In this document: positions 46,225-55,302 of the stretch, one piece after another
How the letters are laid out: each line of letters starts with the position of its first letter
Position numbering within the stretch: the first letter of the stretch is position 1
DNA from: Pyrinomonadaceae bacterium
GTDB lineage: Bacteria; Acidobacteriota; Blastocatellia; Pyrinomonadales; Pyrinomonadaceae
Direction: 5' to 3'
DNA: 64,000 nucleotides
Assembly: GCA_019694345.1 (NCBI GenBank)
Contig: JAIBCA010000043.1
Coordinates: forward strand, 18,431 to 82,430
The notes under the pieces: generated by a model
Told to the model about the DNA's origin: nothing
What the model saw: only the letters and a program-made list of their open reading frames with translations
Databases searched by the model: none
Made by a program: the position numbers and the translations under genes

Positions 46225-46470
46225 AAAATTCTCCTATATTAGGTTTTGGGCCTAGCGGCGGTGGCCGCCGTGAATGGAATATAGGGCGCAGGGCCGTTGC
46301 CTGTGCTCCGGGCACGAGGAGATTAGTCGCCGCCGAACAGATCAGCGCGTTGCCAAGCGGGCCTGAGTTTTGCGACACAACGTGCGGTCATAGCCATCAA
46401 AAGATGCCGTTAATATAACAGAATCGCGATATGGTTTCAAAAATTGCCGCCGGCGTGAAAGAATATCGTA
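46225..46470. other. GC-rich structured gap before the aminotransferase
   Basis: 246 bases between the divergent aminotransferase and YyaL genes. A CGGCGG-TGG-CCGCCG hairpin occurs near 46255-46275 and a GTGC-TCCGG-GCAC hairpin near 46300-46320. No known riboswitch consensus is recognised, and an open frame on the minus strand there (to about 46378) has no signal, family or Shine-Dalgarno of its own. Confidence 0.45.
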
Positions 46471-48483
46471 ATGAACAACGGTCACAAATTCACAAACCGG
46501 CTGATCGACGAATCAAGTCCGTACTTGCTGCAGCACGCTCATAACCCTGTGGACTGGTACCCCTGGGGGGACGAGGCGTTCGATAGGGCAATGGCCGAGG
46601 ACAAGCCGGTGCTGGTAAGCATCGGGTATTCGGCGTGTCACTGGTGCCATGTGATGGAGCACGAGTCGTTTGAGGACGAGGCTGTGGCGGCGATACAGAA
46701 CGAGCATTTCATTAATATCAAGGTCGATATGGAAGAACGGCCGGACGTCGATCAGATCTACATGAATTTCGTGCAGATGACGACGGGACGCGGCGGTTGG
46801 CCGATGAACGTCTTTCTGACGCCGGAAAAGCTACCATTCTTCGGCGGGACGTATTTCCCGCCAAGCCCGCGTTACGGTATGCCCTCCTGGCAGCAGGTTT
46901 TGACGAGCATTGCCGAGACATTTCGCGAACGCCGCGGCGAATTGCAGGACTCGGCCGAGCACATCGTCAGCGAGCTTCGAAAGATGAGTGTCGTCGAGCC
47001 TGCTGGCGGGACGCTGTCGCCGGATATGCTCGATGCCGCGTTCGTGAGCTTTACGCGGACATTCGACGCGGTGAACGGCGGTTTCGGCGGTGCACCGAAA
47101 TTCCCGGCGGCGATGGCGCTCGAATTTCTGCTTCGGTATCACCACCGGACGGGCGACGACAAAGCTCTTTCGATGGTCACCTACACGCTGGAAAAGATGG
47201 CCTGCGGCGGCATTTACGATCAACTCGGCGGCGGCTTTCACCGGTACGCGGTCGATGCCGTTTGGCTGGTGCCGCACTTTGAAAAGATGCTGTACGACAA
47301 CGCACAGCTCATACGAGTCTATCTGCACGCGTTCCAGGTAACGGGCGACGAGTTTTTTAAGCGGATCGCGGTCGAGTGTCTCGAGTATGTCCGCCGCGAG
47401 ATGCTTGACGCGTCGGGCGGGTTTTATTCCACGCAGGACGCCGACAGCGAGGGCGAGGAGGGCAAGTTCTTTGTTTGGACGCCGGAGGAGATCGCCGAGG
47501 TGCTTGGCGCGGACTCGGGGCACGAGTTCTGCTTGGCATACGACGTGACGCCGGGCGGCAATTTTGAGGGCCATAATATCCTCAATATCAAGGTTCCTGC
47601 CGAAACGGGAACAGATCGTTTTGCCGATGCCCGAAAGCGACTGTTCGAGCACCGGGAACTGCGGATCAAGCCGTTTCGTGACGAAAAGATCTTGACGGCG
47701 TGGAATGGCCTGATGCTGGCGGCTTTCGCTGACGCGGCAGGCGTGCTGGGCGACGATGAATATCTGGCGATCGCGAAGAAGAATGCCGACTTTATTCTCA
47801 ACGAACTGCAGCAAGACGGCAGGCTTTTGCGGACCTGGAAGGACGGAAAGGCAAAGCTGAACGGTTATGTCGAGGACTATGCGAATGTCGCGGACGGCCT
47901 GATCGAGCTGTTTCAGGTATCAGGCGATACCGACTATCTGACACAGGCAAGGCTGCTGGCAGATACAATGATCACCGAGTTTTGGGATGCCGACAACGGT
48001 GGGTTCTTCTTTACTTCAAACGACCACGAACAGCTCGTCGTCCGCAACAAGGACCTGTATGACAACGCCACGCCCTCGGGCAACTCGGTCGCGGCGGACG
48101 TTTTGCTGAAGCTCGCAAAACTGACCGGCGAAGAAAAATACGAGCGGTTCGCCGTGGCGGTCCTGCGACTTGCTGCGGTGCACATCCGGCGGCATCCGCA
48201 AGGCTTTGGCAGAGCGCTTTCGGCAATGGAGCTTCATCTTGGGCCGACAAAAGAGATAGTTGTCGTTGGTGAAAAGGGAAATGCGCTTGAAAGGACGGTG
48301 CTTGAAAGCTTTCACCCGGATGCGGTCGTAGTGCTGGGCAGAGGGGGGAATGACGCCGACCTCCCATTGCTGGATGACCGGCCGGCAATCGACGGAAACG
48401 CAACAGCGTATGTCTGCCGGGATCTCGTTTGCCTCCGACCGGTCACGGATCAAGCCGAGCTGATCGCGGCGATCCGTTCTTAA
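46471..48483 (+). CDS. YyaL/DUF255 thioredoxin-domain protein (SPATA20-like)
   Basis: 670 residues, standard length. N-terminal DUF255 thioredoxin-like domain ([30 protein letters not shown]) with the CxxC-type ACHWCHVM (redox or metal site), then [21 protein letters not shown] and GGTYFPP; the rest is an (alpha/alpha)6-barrel-like domain (HNLL-type and [11 protein letters not shown]). Found across bacteria and in animals (SPATA20); the biochemical role is unknown. Monocistronic here. Confidence 0.93.
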   Translation: MNNGHKFTNRLIDESSPYLLQHAHNPVDWYPWGDEAFDRAMAEDKPVLVSIGYSACHWCHVMEHESFEDEAVAAIQNEHFINIKVDMEERPDVDQIYMNFVQMTTGRGGWPMNVFLTPEKLPFFGGTYFPPSPRYGMPSWQQVLTSIAETFRERRGELQDSAEHIVSELRKMSVVEPAGGTLSPDMLDAAFVSFTRTFDAVNGGFGGAPKFPAAMALEFLLRYHHRTGDDKALSMVTYTLEKMACGGIYDQLGGGFHRYAVDAVWLVPHFEKMLYDNAQLIRVYLHAFQVTGDEFFKRIAVECLEYVRREMLDASGGFYSTQDADSEGEEGKFFVWTPEEIAEVLGADSGHEFCLAYDVTPGGNFEGHNILNIKVPAETGTDRFADARKRLFEHRELRIKPFRDEKILTAWNGLMLAAFADAAGVLGDDEYLAIAKKNADFILNELQQDGRLLRTWKDGKAKLNGYVEDYANVADGLIELFQVSGDTDYLTQARLLADTMITEFWDADNGGFFFTSNDHEQLVVRNKDLYDNATPSGNSVAADVLLKLAKLTGEEKYERFAVAVLRLAAVHIRRHPQGFGRALSAMELHLGPTKEIVVVGEKGNALERTVLESFHPDAVVVLGRGGNDADLPLLDDRPAIDGNATAYVCRDLVCLRPVTDQAELIAAIRS

Positions 48484-48502
48484 CCAACCAGCCGATGGAA
48501 AA

Positions 48503-48540
48503 ACGAAAGGCTCGACCGTCTAGAACGATCGAGCCTTCGT
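48503..48540 (-). terminator. intrinsic terminator after the first Ala-rich lipoprotein-like gene
   Basis: AAGGCTCGA (48507-48515) with its exact complement at 48529-48537, 13-base loop, followed on the minus strand by TCGTTTTTCC. Placed downstream of the Ala-rich gene at 48558. Confidence 0.75.
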
Positions 48541-48557
48541 CAGTTCGGCGAGCCAAA

Positions 48558-48848
48558 CTATTTCTTGACGTTCGCAGCCGGAGCATTGGCAGCCGGTGCG
48601 TTTGCGGCCGGAGCAGCGTTGGTTGCCGGCTTGACGGCGTTAGCAACGGTGCTGGCAGCAGTGTTAGCAGCAGTTGCAGCAGTGTTGGCAGCAGCAGCAG
48701 CGGTGTTAGCAGCGGCAGCAGCCGTGTTGGCAGCGGTCGCAGCGGTGTTAGCAGCCTTATTAGCCGCAGTGTTGGTGGCGGCTTCGCCGCAAGCCATTCC
48801 CAGAGCACCCATGGTGAGGACTGCTGAAAGAGCAATTACTTTTTTCAT
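48558..48848 (-). CDS. small Ala/Thr/Asn-rich lipoprotein-like protein (paralogue 1)
   Basis: 96 residues. N-terminus MKKVIALSAVLTMGALGMACGEAA is a signal with a lipobox-like Cys (L-G-M-A-C, imperfect at -3). The mature part is a nearly uninterrupted Ala-rich repeat of NTAA(A/T)A units, ending in a Pro/Ala/Asn stretch (PAANAPAANAPAANVKK). AGGAGA precedes the ATG. A paralogue with the same ends lies at 49120. The plus strand is also open here, but only as an artefact of the repeat. Function unknown; low-complexity Ala-Pro-Asn rods may span the periplasm. Confidence 0.75.
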   Translation of the reverse strand: MKKVIALSAVLTMGALGMACGEAATNTAANKAANTAATAANTAAAAANTAAAAANTAATAANTAASTVANAVKPATNAAPAANAPAANAPAANVKK

Positions 48849-49056
48849 AAAATCGATTCTCCTGTCTTCTACAAAGATTAGATCTAACTTAAATTACCGT
48901 CCCGGCCATGCAAGCATGTCCGTTGTCCCTGATCTTTCTATTTTTCGGAACAAACGACAATATATTAGTCCGAATCATTTAAGTCAACCTTAAAGCTGCC
49001 GGAACGGCACGTTTTTGAACTTTATTTTGCTGCGATATTGAGGGGGCCGCAGAAGG

Positions 49057-49091
49057 AAAAAAAGAACACGCCGTTCGAAAACGGCGTGTTC
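49057..49091 (-). terminator. intrinsic terminator after the second Ala-rich lipoprotein-like gene
   Basis: Perfect 12-bp stem (49064-49075 with 49080-49091), 4-base loop and seven T on the minus strand. Confidence 0.92.
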
Positions 49092-49119
49092 CTTACTGAA
49101 ATCAGTTAAACGAATCTAA

Positions 49120-49416
49120 CTATTTCTTGACGTTCGCAGCCGGAGCATTTGCAGCCGGAGCGTTGGCAGCCGGAGCAGCGGGCTTCGCAGCGTTAGCAGC
49201 CGGAGCGTTGGCAGCCGGAGCGTTAGCAGCCGGAGCGTTGGCAGCCGGAGCGTTAGCAGCCGGAGCGGTCGTAGCCGGAGCATTAGCAGCCGGAGCGTTA
49301 GCAGCCGGAGCATTTGCCGGTTTGTTGGTCGAGTTGTTAGCCGGAGCAGCTTCGCCGCAAGCCATGCCAAGAGCACCAAGTGCCAGAACTGATGAAAGTG
49401 CAATGATCTTTTTCAT
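49120..49416 (-). CDS. small Ala/Pro/Asn-rich lipoprotein-like protein (paralogue 2)
   Basis: 98 residues. MKKIIALSSVLALGALGMACGEAAP matches the other paralogue's signal and lipobox-like region; the mature part is mostly APAAN repeats (about ten), and it ends identically in PAANAPAANVKK. The two genes are about 270 bases apart on the same strand, each with its own terminator, so they are independently transcribed duplicates. Repeat lengths differ, implying slippage-driven change. Surface or periplasmic spacer role is inference. Confidence 0.75.
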   Translation of the reverse strand: MKKIIALSSVLALGALGMACGEAAPANNSTNKPANAPAANAPAANAPATTAPAANAPAANAPAANAPAANAPAANAAKPAAPAANAPAANAPAANVKK

Positions 49417-49745
49417 TTAATTTAAGTCTCCTATCTTCTCAAAGATAATTTTATGTATTTCTAACATGGCCAGCCGAAACCAGCCGCTTCTTGCCCCGGA
49501 CTCTTTCTTTCCCGAAGCAACCGTAAGGATAATAACCTCAACATCGGCTGTCAACCCAAAAATGGTCAAAAATCAACTTTTTTTCAATATTTTTTTTGCC
49601 CATATTGGTGGTGATCTGAGGCTATTATGAAGTGCCGATGTTTATTGGGCTTCAGTAAAAAAGTATTGACGCGGTAGGCATCGAAAAGTTATCTTTATAA
49701 GTGAGGATACCCACGGCCTCATTCCTTTCTTCCCTCACATCCTCA
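49417..49745. other. 329-base divergent intergenic region
   Basis: Between the paralogue-2 start and the GAF protein. AT-rich with T tracts (49570-49610) and the promoter at 49666-49694. No gene recognised. Confidence 0.5.
49666..49694 (+). promoter_or_regulatory. sigma-70 type promoter of the GAF/GGDEF-like gene
   Basis: TTGACG (49666-49671), 17-base spacer, TTATCT (49689-49694). The predicted start lies near 49701, which makes the GTG at 49701 leaderless and favours translation from the ATG at 49746. Confidence 0.5.
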
Positions 49746-51020
49746 ATGAAAATCAATCTTACCTCAAATTCAAATGTCACCGGTGTCGGCGTGTTTCCAG
49801 TCGTATTTGTCGTGATATCGCTGGCGGCGATCGCGTCATCATTCGTTTTGGCAAATTCGATACAGGACTACGGCATGAAATCGCGGGGTTTTTCGGCGAT
49901 CATTGTCGTTTATTTATCGGCGTGTTTCGTGATCCATTTTTTGAACTCGCGAGTTGCGAGCAAGCGCGCTCTCGATTTGGCCGAGGTCAAAAAAGAGGAC
50001 GCGATCTACGAACATCTGAAAGGAATCGAGGAGGCCGGCGAGGTCTTCAGCGGATCGCTGAACTCGGCCGACGTTTTCAGATTGGTCTCAAGCCGTGCAG
50101 ACCAGGTATTGCCGTTCACCGCAAGTGTCCTTTTCGTCGTTGACAAGACAGTCAGGAGTTTCAAAGCGGTTCACGCTCAGGGCGCAAACTCGGAACGGCT
50201 GACGGGGATCGAAATGCCGCTTGATGCCGGACTGGCTGGCCGGTGTTACGAGAGCCATATGGTACAGATCGACCGCGGGGCGATCGGAATGAACGAGTCG
50301 ATCCCGGGCGAGGCACTGACCGGATTTCGTTCGGCGGCGGCGATACCGCTTATCCGAAGCGGCGAAGTGTTCGCGGTAATGGCCATTTACTCCGACTCAC
50401 GCACTGCATTCGACGGTAATGCGATCACCACACTCGAAGCTATTGGTGATCGGATCACTCCCTTGGTTTTGAGTTCATTATCATTCGAACGGAGCCTGTC
50501 AAACGCTCTCACTGATCCGGTCACGCATTTACCGAACGAACGGGCCTTTCACCTCATTCTCGAAAACCAGATCGCCGAGACTCAGCGAAACCCTGAGGAT
50601 CGTCCCTTGACGATCCTGGCTATCGACATTCGCGAATTTGATCAGTTAAACCTACGGTTCGGACACGTTGCCGGCGATCGGATACTGTCACTGGTCGCGA
50701 ACACGGTCAAAGCTCAGCTGCGGCAGATGGACTTTTTTGCCAGGGCGGCCAACGACGAATTTCTCGCGATCCTTCCGACCGCGAATGAAGCTGTCGCCGA
50801 AGAGGTGATCTCGCGGATCAACACCTCGCTCTTTACGACGACGTTCTACGTCAACGATACGGATTCGATCTCGCCGGTACTGAACTTCGGAGTTGCCGCG
50901 TTCGGCGCCGATGGTGAGACGTCGGACCTGTTGATACTCGCCGCCCGGCTACGAAAGGAACAGGCAAAAGCAGGCGGACCGAGAAAGGTGCTCTGGTTTC
51001 CGAAAGAGGCCATCAATTGA
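49746..51020 (+). CDS. membrane GAF protein with degenerate GGDEF domain
   Basis: 424 residues from the ATG at 49746 (a GTG at 49701 would add 15). One hydrophobic segment (about 15-38) and probably a second (about 48-65) anchor it. A GAF domain (about 95-250) is followed by a GGDEF-type domain whose active-site signature is ARAANDEFLAIL instead of RxGGDEF: both Gly are replaced (Ala, Asn), so diguanylate cyclase activity is doubtful. DPVTHLPNERAF and DIREFDQLNLRFGHVAGDRIL still show the fold. Likely a sensor or c-di-GMP/GTP-binding protein rather than an enzyme. Confidence 0.87.
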   Translation: MKINLTSNSNVTGVGVFPVVFVVISLAAIASSFVLANSIQDYGMKSRGFSAIIVVYLSACFVIHFLNSRVASKRALDLAEVKKEDAIYEHLKGIEEAGEVFSGSLNSADVFRLVSSRADQVLPFTASVLFVVDKTVRSFKAVHAQGANSERLTGIEMPLDAGLAGRCYESHMVQIDRGAIGMNESIPGEALTGFRSAAAIPLIRSGEVFAVMAIYSDSRTAFDGNAITTLEAIGDRITPLVLSSLSFERSLSNALTDPVTHLPNERAFHLILENQIAETQRNPEDRPLTILAIDIREFDQLNLRFGHVAGDRILSLVANTVKAQLRQMDFFARAANDEFLAILPTANEAVAEEVISRINTSLFTTTFYVNDTDSISPVLNFGVAAFGADGETSDLLILAARLRKEQAKAGGPRKVLWFPKEAIN

Positions 51021-51050
51021 CCGCCTATAAAATATGTTTGTCAATATGAT

Positions 51051-51083
51051 CGACCGGATGTTCGTCCGGTCGTTTTATTTTTG
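51051..51083 (+). terminator. intrinsic terminator after the GAF protein gene
   Basis: Eight-base-pair stem CGACCGGA/TCCGGTCG with a 6-base loop, followed by TTTTATTTTTG. Confidence 0.9.
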
Positions 51084-51105
51084 TTTGTGATAAATTGTAG
51101 GGACA

Positions 51106-52509
51106 ATGGCGACTTTGACTTTCTACGGCGGCGTCGGAACGGTTACCGGTTCGAAATATCTGATCGAGCACAACGGAAAGCGTGTGCTGGTTGATTGCGG
51201 ACTTTTTCAGGGTCTAAAGGAACTCCGAGAGCGGAACTGGCAGGATCCGCCATTCGAACCGGCCAATATCGACGCGGTGATAATTACCCATGCTCATATC
51301 GATCACACCGGCTTTCTGCCGCGTGTTGTGAAACTTGGCTTCGATGGCCCCGTTTTCACATCGCGGGCGACGGGCGACCTCCTGAAGATCCTTTTGCCGG
51401 ACTCAGCCCGCCTGCAGGAAGAAGAAGCCGATTACCGAAATCGGCATGACCTGACGTCACATTCGCCCGCATTGCCGCTGTACGATGAGATGGACGCCCG
51501 AGCGACGCTCGAGCTTCTGAACCCGGTGCCGAACGATGGTTCAACGGTCGAGATCTGCGAGGGCATCAAGGCGAGCTTTATGGTCGCGGGTCACATTATG
51601 GGCGCGAGCCTCGTGCTGGTCGAGCTTGAAAACGCAAGGCCCGATGGTTCGTCGGTTCGATTCTTGTTTTCGGGGGATCTCGGGCATTACGACCAACCGA
51701 TCGTCAAGGACCCCGCAACGCCGCCCGATTGCGATTACCTGATGTGCGAATCGACCTACGGCGATCGTCTGCACGGTGATGTCGATTCGGCGACGCAATT
51801 GGCGAACATAATCAATGAGGCGGCAGAGAGACGCGGGCCGATCCTGATCCCGGCATTTGCGGTCGGGCGGACCCAAGAGGTGCTGTATATGATCCGCGAA
51901 CTCGAGGAGCAGCATCGGATACCGGTCCTTCCGGTGATCGTCGATTCGCCGATGGCGTCACAGGCGACGCAAGTTTACAATCGGTGGAACGAGGAGCATG
52001 ACGAGGAGTATGCGTCGATCCTTGCCTCTCGCAAACATCCGCTGAGAACAGCGTCGATGATGACGACCTCGTCACGCGACGAATCCAAGCGATTGAATGA
52101 CATGCGCGGGGCCAGGATAATTATTTCGGCCTCAGGGATGATGACCGGCGGCCGTGTGCTGCACCACGCGATGCGAATATTGCCGGACGAGAATGCGACC
52201 GTGGTATTTGTCGGGTACCAGGCCGCCGGCACCACCGGTCGAAAGATCCAGGACGGCGATCGCGAAGTCAAGATAATGAAACACTGGATACCGGTGAACT
52301 GCATTATCGAAAAGGTCGAAGGATTTTCCGCGCATGCCGATTGGCAAGCCGTCCTGAGATGGTTGAGCGGGCTAAAAAGCGCACCGATGACTGTTTTTAC
52401 GACGCATGGCGAACCGGAAGCGGCGGAGGCAATGGCGGAACATATTCGTGAGCGGTTCGGTTGGAATGTGGTCGTTCCGCAGTATGAGGATTCGGTCGAA
52501 TTGGTTTGA
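51106..52509 (+). CDS. MBL-fold beta-CASP hydrolase (RNA-specificity type)
   Basis: 467 residues. The metallo-beta-lactamase core has HAHIDHTG (HxHxDH), the GHIMGAS His and SGDLGHY Asp; the beta-CASP domain lies between about 210 and 385 with the ISASGMMTGGR and GYQAAGTTGRKI blocks, and a C-terminal RMMBL-type motif (FSAHADWQAVLRWL) follows. These features mark the CPSF/YSH1-like exonuclease and RNA-processing class. It overlaps the next gene as TGATG, so AraC is coupled. Confidence 0.93.
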   Translation: MATLTFYGGVGTVTGSKYLIEHNGKRVLVDCGLFQGLKELRERNWQDPPFEPANIDAVIITHAHIDHTGFLPRVVKLGFDGPVFTSRATGDLLKILLPDSARLQEEEADYRNRHDLTSHSPALPLYDEMDARATLELLNPVPNDGSTVEICEGIKASFMVAGHIMGASLVLVELENARPDGSSVRFLFSGDLGHYDQPIVKDPATPPDCDYLMCESTYGDRLHGDVDSATQLANIINEAAERRGPILIPAFAVGRTQEVLYMIRELEEQHRIPVLPVIVDSPMASQATQVYNRWNEEHDEEYASILASRKHPLRTASMMTTSSRDESKRLNDMRGARIIISASGMMTGGRVLHHAMRILPDENATVVFVGYQAAGTTGRKIQDGDREVKIMKHWIPVNCIIEKVEGFSAHADWQAVLRWLSGLKSAPMTVFTTHGEPEAAEAMAEHIRERFGWNVVVPQYEDSVELV

Positions 52510-53324
52510 TGCAATATCAGGAATCGAAGCCATTTGGGCGTCTGGCCAACTACATTAAGTGTTACTGGTCGATCGAGTATCAAAACTCAGGCCCGTCCGA
52601 GCCCGAACCGATCGTACCGGACGGATGTATCGAAATAGTTTTTGATCTTGCGGATCGGTTTCGACAGTTTAATCCGGACGGGAGCACCGAGATACAGCCG
52701 GACGTTCTGATCGCTGGGCAGCTTCGATCCAGCGTCCTCGTCGGGCCGACGGGAAACGTCTCGTTGTTTGGAATAAGATTCTTGCCGACCGGTGCTGCCA
52801 GATTCTTTCGCGGCCAAGTGCCGGAACTTTCAGATCGAATTACGCCGCTCGACCTTGTTTGGGGTGTCTGCGTTAAAACGGTCGCAGATCAGCTCGCCGG
52901 GGCAGGCTCTTTCTTGGAAAAGGTCGCGATCGTCGAAGAACTCCTCAACGCCCGTCTCGCTTTGGCTGATGATATGGAGCCGACCGTTGAACAGGCGGTC
53001 AGGCTCATTCTCGCGGGAAACGGCCTCATGCCGATCCCGGCGATCGCCAGGTCCGCGGGCATTAGTGACCGCGGATTGGTTAGGAAGTTCCGCCAACTCA
53101 TTGGGATCTCGCCAAAATCCTATTCCAGGATCGTCCGATTTCAGCGGGTATTGAGGTCATTTGAGGACGATCCGCTGATCGAAGTGCCGGATGTCGCGAT
53201 CAAATATGGCTATTACGACCAATCGCATCTTATTAACGATTTTCGCCAATATGCCGGGCTCACGCCGACCGAGTTCCGTGCCCGCAATAACAAGATAACC
53301 GAAGCACTTTTAGCGAACGATTAA
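52509..53324 (+). CDS. AraC-family regulator
   Basis: 271 residues. ATG at 52509 overlaps the previous stop (TGATG). The N-terminal region (MQYQESKPFGRLANYIKCYWSIEY, PDGCIEIVFDL, AGQLRSSVLVGPTGNVSLFGIRFLPTGAARFF) matches the DUF6597/AraC-effector-like type; the C-terminal double helix-turn-helix (IARSAGISDRGLVRKFRQLIGISPKSYSRIVRFQRVL; VAIKYGYYDQSHLINDFRQYAGLTPTEFR) is complete. Target genes are not apparent. Confidence 0.92.
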   Translation: MQYQESKPFGRLANYIKCYWSIEYQNSGPSEPEPIVPDGCIEIVFDLADRFRQFNPDGSTEIQPDVLIAGQLRSSVLVGPTGNVSLFGIRFLPTGAARFFRGQVPELSDRITPLDLVWGVCVKTVADQLAGAGSFLEKVAIVEELLNARLALADDMEPTVEQAVRLILAGNGLMPIPAIARSAGISDRGLVRKFRQLIGISPKSYSRIVRFQRVLRSFEDDPLIEVPDVAIKYGYYDQSHLINDFRQYAGLTPTEFRARNNKITEALLAND

Positions 53325-53426
53325 TTGGCGGATTTTTCCAATACAATAGGGTCCGCTCGTGGCTATTATGTTGATACCGAACGCGCCTAATGCGTTTGAA
53401 ATAACAAAAAAGGGATGGATTTTAAA

Positions 53427-53927
53427 ATGAACTTATCGCGGCGAATGAGTGTCAATCTTTCGATGTTGTTGGTTTTCGGTGCTTTCGCAATTTCGACGCC
53501 GGGGCAGACCGATGTACCCACGATCAAGTCGGTCGGCTTTATGGCAGGATGCTGGGAAATGAACAATGCCGAACGAAAGTCAGTGATCTCCGAGCAATGG
53601 ATGATGCCGGCCGGCAACGCAATGTTGGGAATCTCGCGAACGGTGAAAGCAGAGAAAATGATCGGTTACGAATTTATGAAACTGGTCGTGGACGCGAACG
53701 GGATCACTTTTTATGCCAGGCCGCACAATGCCAAAGAGGACACGCCATTCAAGATGACCAAATGGTCAGCGAACGAGGCAACATTTGAGAATCCGGCAAA
53801 CGATTTTCCTCAAAAAATAACCTATAAGTTGGCCACGCCGGACAGCTTGTTCGCAAGGATCGAGGGGCCGATGAACGGCAAAGTCTCCGGGATCGATTTT
53901 CCGTATGTTCGGGTAAAATGCAATTGA
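53427..53927 (+). CDS. exported DUF6265-like protein
   Basis: 166 residues from the ATG at 53427 (a start at 53415 lies too near AAGGG). Signal peptide MNLSRRMSVNLSMLLVFGAFAISTPGQ. Mature part: FMAGCWEMNNAERKSVISEQWMMPAGNAMLGISRTVKAEKMIGYEFMKL and FENPANDFPQKITYKL, the layout of DUF6265 proteins (small lipocalin-like exported domains). No function known. A bidirectional hairpin follows. Confidence 0.8.
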   Translation: MNLSRRMSVNLSMLLVFGAFAISTPGQTDVPTIKSVGFMAGCWEMNNAERKSVISEQWMMPAGNAMLGISRTVKAEKMIGYEFMKLVVDANGITFYARPHNAKEDTPFKMTKWSANEATFENPANDFPQKITYKLATPDSLFARIEGPMNGKVSGIDFPYVRVKCN

Positions 53928-53951
53928 ACGAACAGACGAGATGAGTCACGA

Positions 53952-53981
53952 AATGCCGCGGAACAATTGTTCGGCGGCATT
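53952..53981. terminator. bidirectional hairpin between convergent genes
   Basis: Fifteen-base-pair inverted repeat with one mismatch (53952-53966 / 53967-53981) and a T-rich right flank. Located between the DUF6265-like gene and the ABC permease gene. Confidence 0.7.
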
Positions 53982-54006
53982 TTCATATTAAACGGTGATC
54001 GCCGGT

Positions 54007-55272
54007 TCATTCGTAACGCAAACATTCGATCGGGTCGAGGCGTGATGCCTTGCGGGCCGGCAGAACGCCAAAGACGAGACCAACACCGACCGAAGTTCCG
54101 AGGCCGGCGATTATCGCCCAAAGCGGAACCTGCGCAGGCATACTCGGGATCAGAAGCATGATCAGATTGCTGATCCCGATCGCGACAGCGACGCCAATGA
54201 TGCCGCCGAAAAAGGTCAGGGTCATAGCTTCAAGCAAAAATTGAAGCACGATCGCGTTCTTGGTGGCACCGATGGCCTTTCGGATACCGATCTCTTTGGT
54301 GCGCTCGGTCACCGAGACGAGCATGATGTTCATAACGCCAATTCCGCCTACGAGTAGTCCGAGGCACGAGATCGCGATAGCGGCCAAGCCGACACCACCG
54401 ATGATGCCGTCGAACTGGGCGATAAAGTTATCCGCAGTCTTGATATCAAAATTGTTCGGTTCGCCGTATTTGATACCTCGACGCTGACGCAGTATGCCTT
54501 CGACCTCGGCGACTGCGTCGTTGAGCTGGCCGGGTCGGGCCTGGATTATCGGCCGCAGTTCGTCGCGGTCCGGCGCCACCTTTCGTGCAGTTCGATAAGG
54601 CAGCAAAACCTTTCGATCTTCTTCATTTTCGCCGAAGAAACCAGCCTTTCGCTTTTCAAGAACGCCGATGATCTCCCAGGTCGTACCGTTCATCCGGACA
54701 ACCTTGCCGACCGCCTCGTCTTCTTTGCCGGGAAAGAGTGCGTCAATGGTGTTGACGCCAACGACCAGTACGTTTCGCCGCTGGTAGTTGTCAGCCTCTG
54801 TTATGAAACGCCCGTGCTTCACGACAATATTGGTCATCTCGGCATAGTTAGGCTCGACGCCGTCTGTCAGGGCCCAACGATAGTTCTTGCCCTCGTAAAC
54901 AAGATTGTCGTCAAATCCTCCATTGAACGACCCGATATTCGGTGCGACCAATGAGACATCGGCGATCGAACTCGATTGAGCCTGGATCGCCCGGACATCG
55001 TCGTCAGTCAGCGGTTTTCGATTGCGTTCATCCCGGCTCCTCGGGCCAAAGCCCGTGGACAAATGGTAAGCGTAAATGTTGTTAGTGCCGTATTCCTCGA
55101 CGATCGCTACTATCGATCCGCGGACGCCCGTCAAGATCGATGCAACGACGATAGCCGTGATCACGCCCACGACTATACCAAGTATGGTCAAAAACGACCG
55201 GAACTTGTGAGTGTAGATCGAGTCCATCGCCATTTTCAGGACTTCGCGGGGCAATGATGTTGAAAGGCTCAT
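54007..55272 (-). CDS. ABC transporter permease, MacB/FtsX type (second of pair)
   Basis: 421 residues. One transmembrane segment near the N-terminus (FRSFLTILGIVVGVITAIVVASIL), a large extracytoplasmic MacB periplasmic-core domain (about 50-280), and three C-terminal segments of the FtsX domain (about 285-420) with GGIGVMNIMLVSVTERTKEIGIRKAIGATKNAIVLQFLLEA. This is a mechanotransmission (type VII) permease for lipoproteins, antibiotics or peptides. No ATPase gene is adjacent in the window. Paralogous to the next gene. Confidence 0.92.
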   Translation of the reverse strand: MSLSTSLPREVLKMAMDSIYTHKFRSFLTILGIVVGVITAIVVASILTGVRGSIVAIVEEYGTNNIYAYHLSTGFGPRSRDERNRKPLTDDDVRAIQAQSSSIADVSLVAPNIGSFNGGFDDNLVYEGKNYRWALTDGVEPNYAEMTNIVVKHGRFITEADNYQRRNVLVVGVNTIDALFPGKEDEAVGKVVRMNGTTWEIIGVLEKRKAGFFGENEEDRKVLLPYRTARKVAPDRDELRPIIQARPGQLNDAVAEVEGILRQRRGIKYGEPNNFDIKTADNFIAQFDGIIGGVGLAAIAISCLGLLVGGIGVMNIMLVSVTERTKEIGIRKAIGATKNAIVLQFLLEAMTLTFFGGIIGVAVAIGISNLIMLLIPSMPAQVPLWAIIAGLGTSVGVGLVFGVLPARKASRLDPIECLRYE

Positions 55273-55302
55273 AAGATCAAGCTATCGCTCAGAGCTTACG
55301 CT

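Noticed and set aside
46148..46378. Minus-strand frame upstream of and overlapping the aminotransferase start
   Set aside because: It runs through the hairpin-rich leader without RBS; the aminotransferase has a clear AGGAGA start inside it.
48565..48993. Plus-strand open frame rich in Ala/Val/Gly opposite the first Ala-rich gene
   Set aside because: Its repeats are the complement of the Ala-rich lipoprotein gene; no Shine-Dalgarno or terminator fits the plus strand, whereas the minus gene has both.
49127..49420. Plus-strand open frame (AAGAFAAGAL type) opposite the second Ala-rich gene
   Set aside because: Same reason: a by-product of low-complexity coding on the minus strand, which has signal peptide, RBS and terminator.
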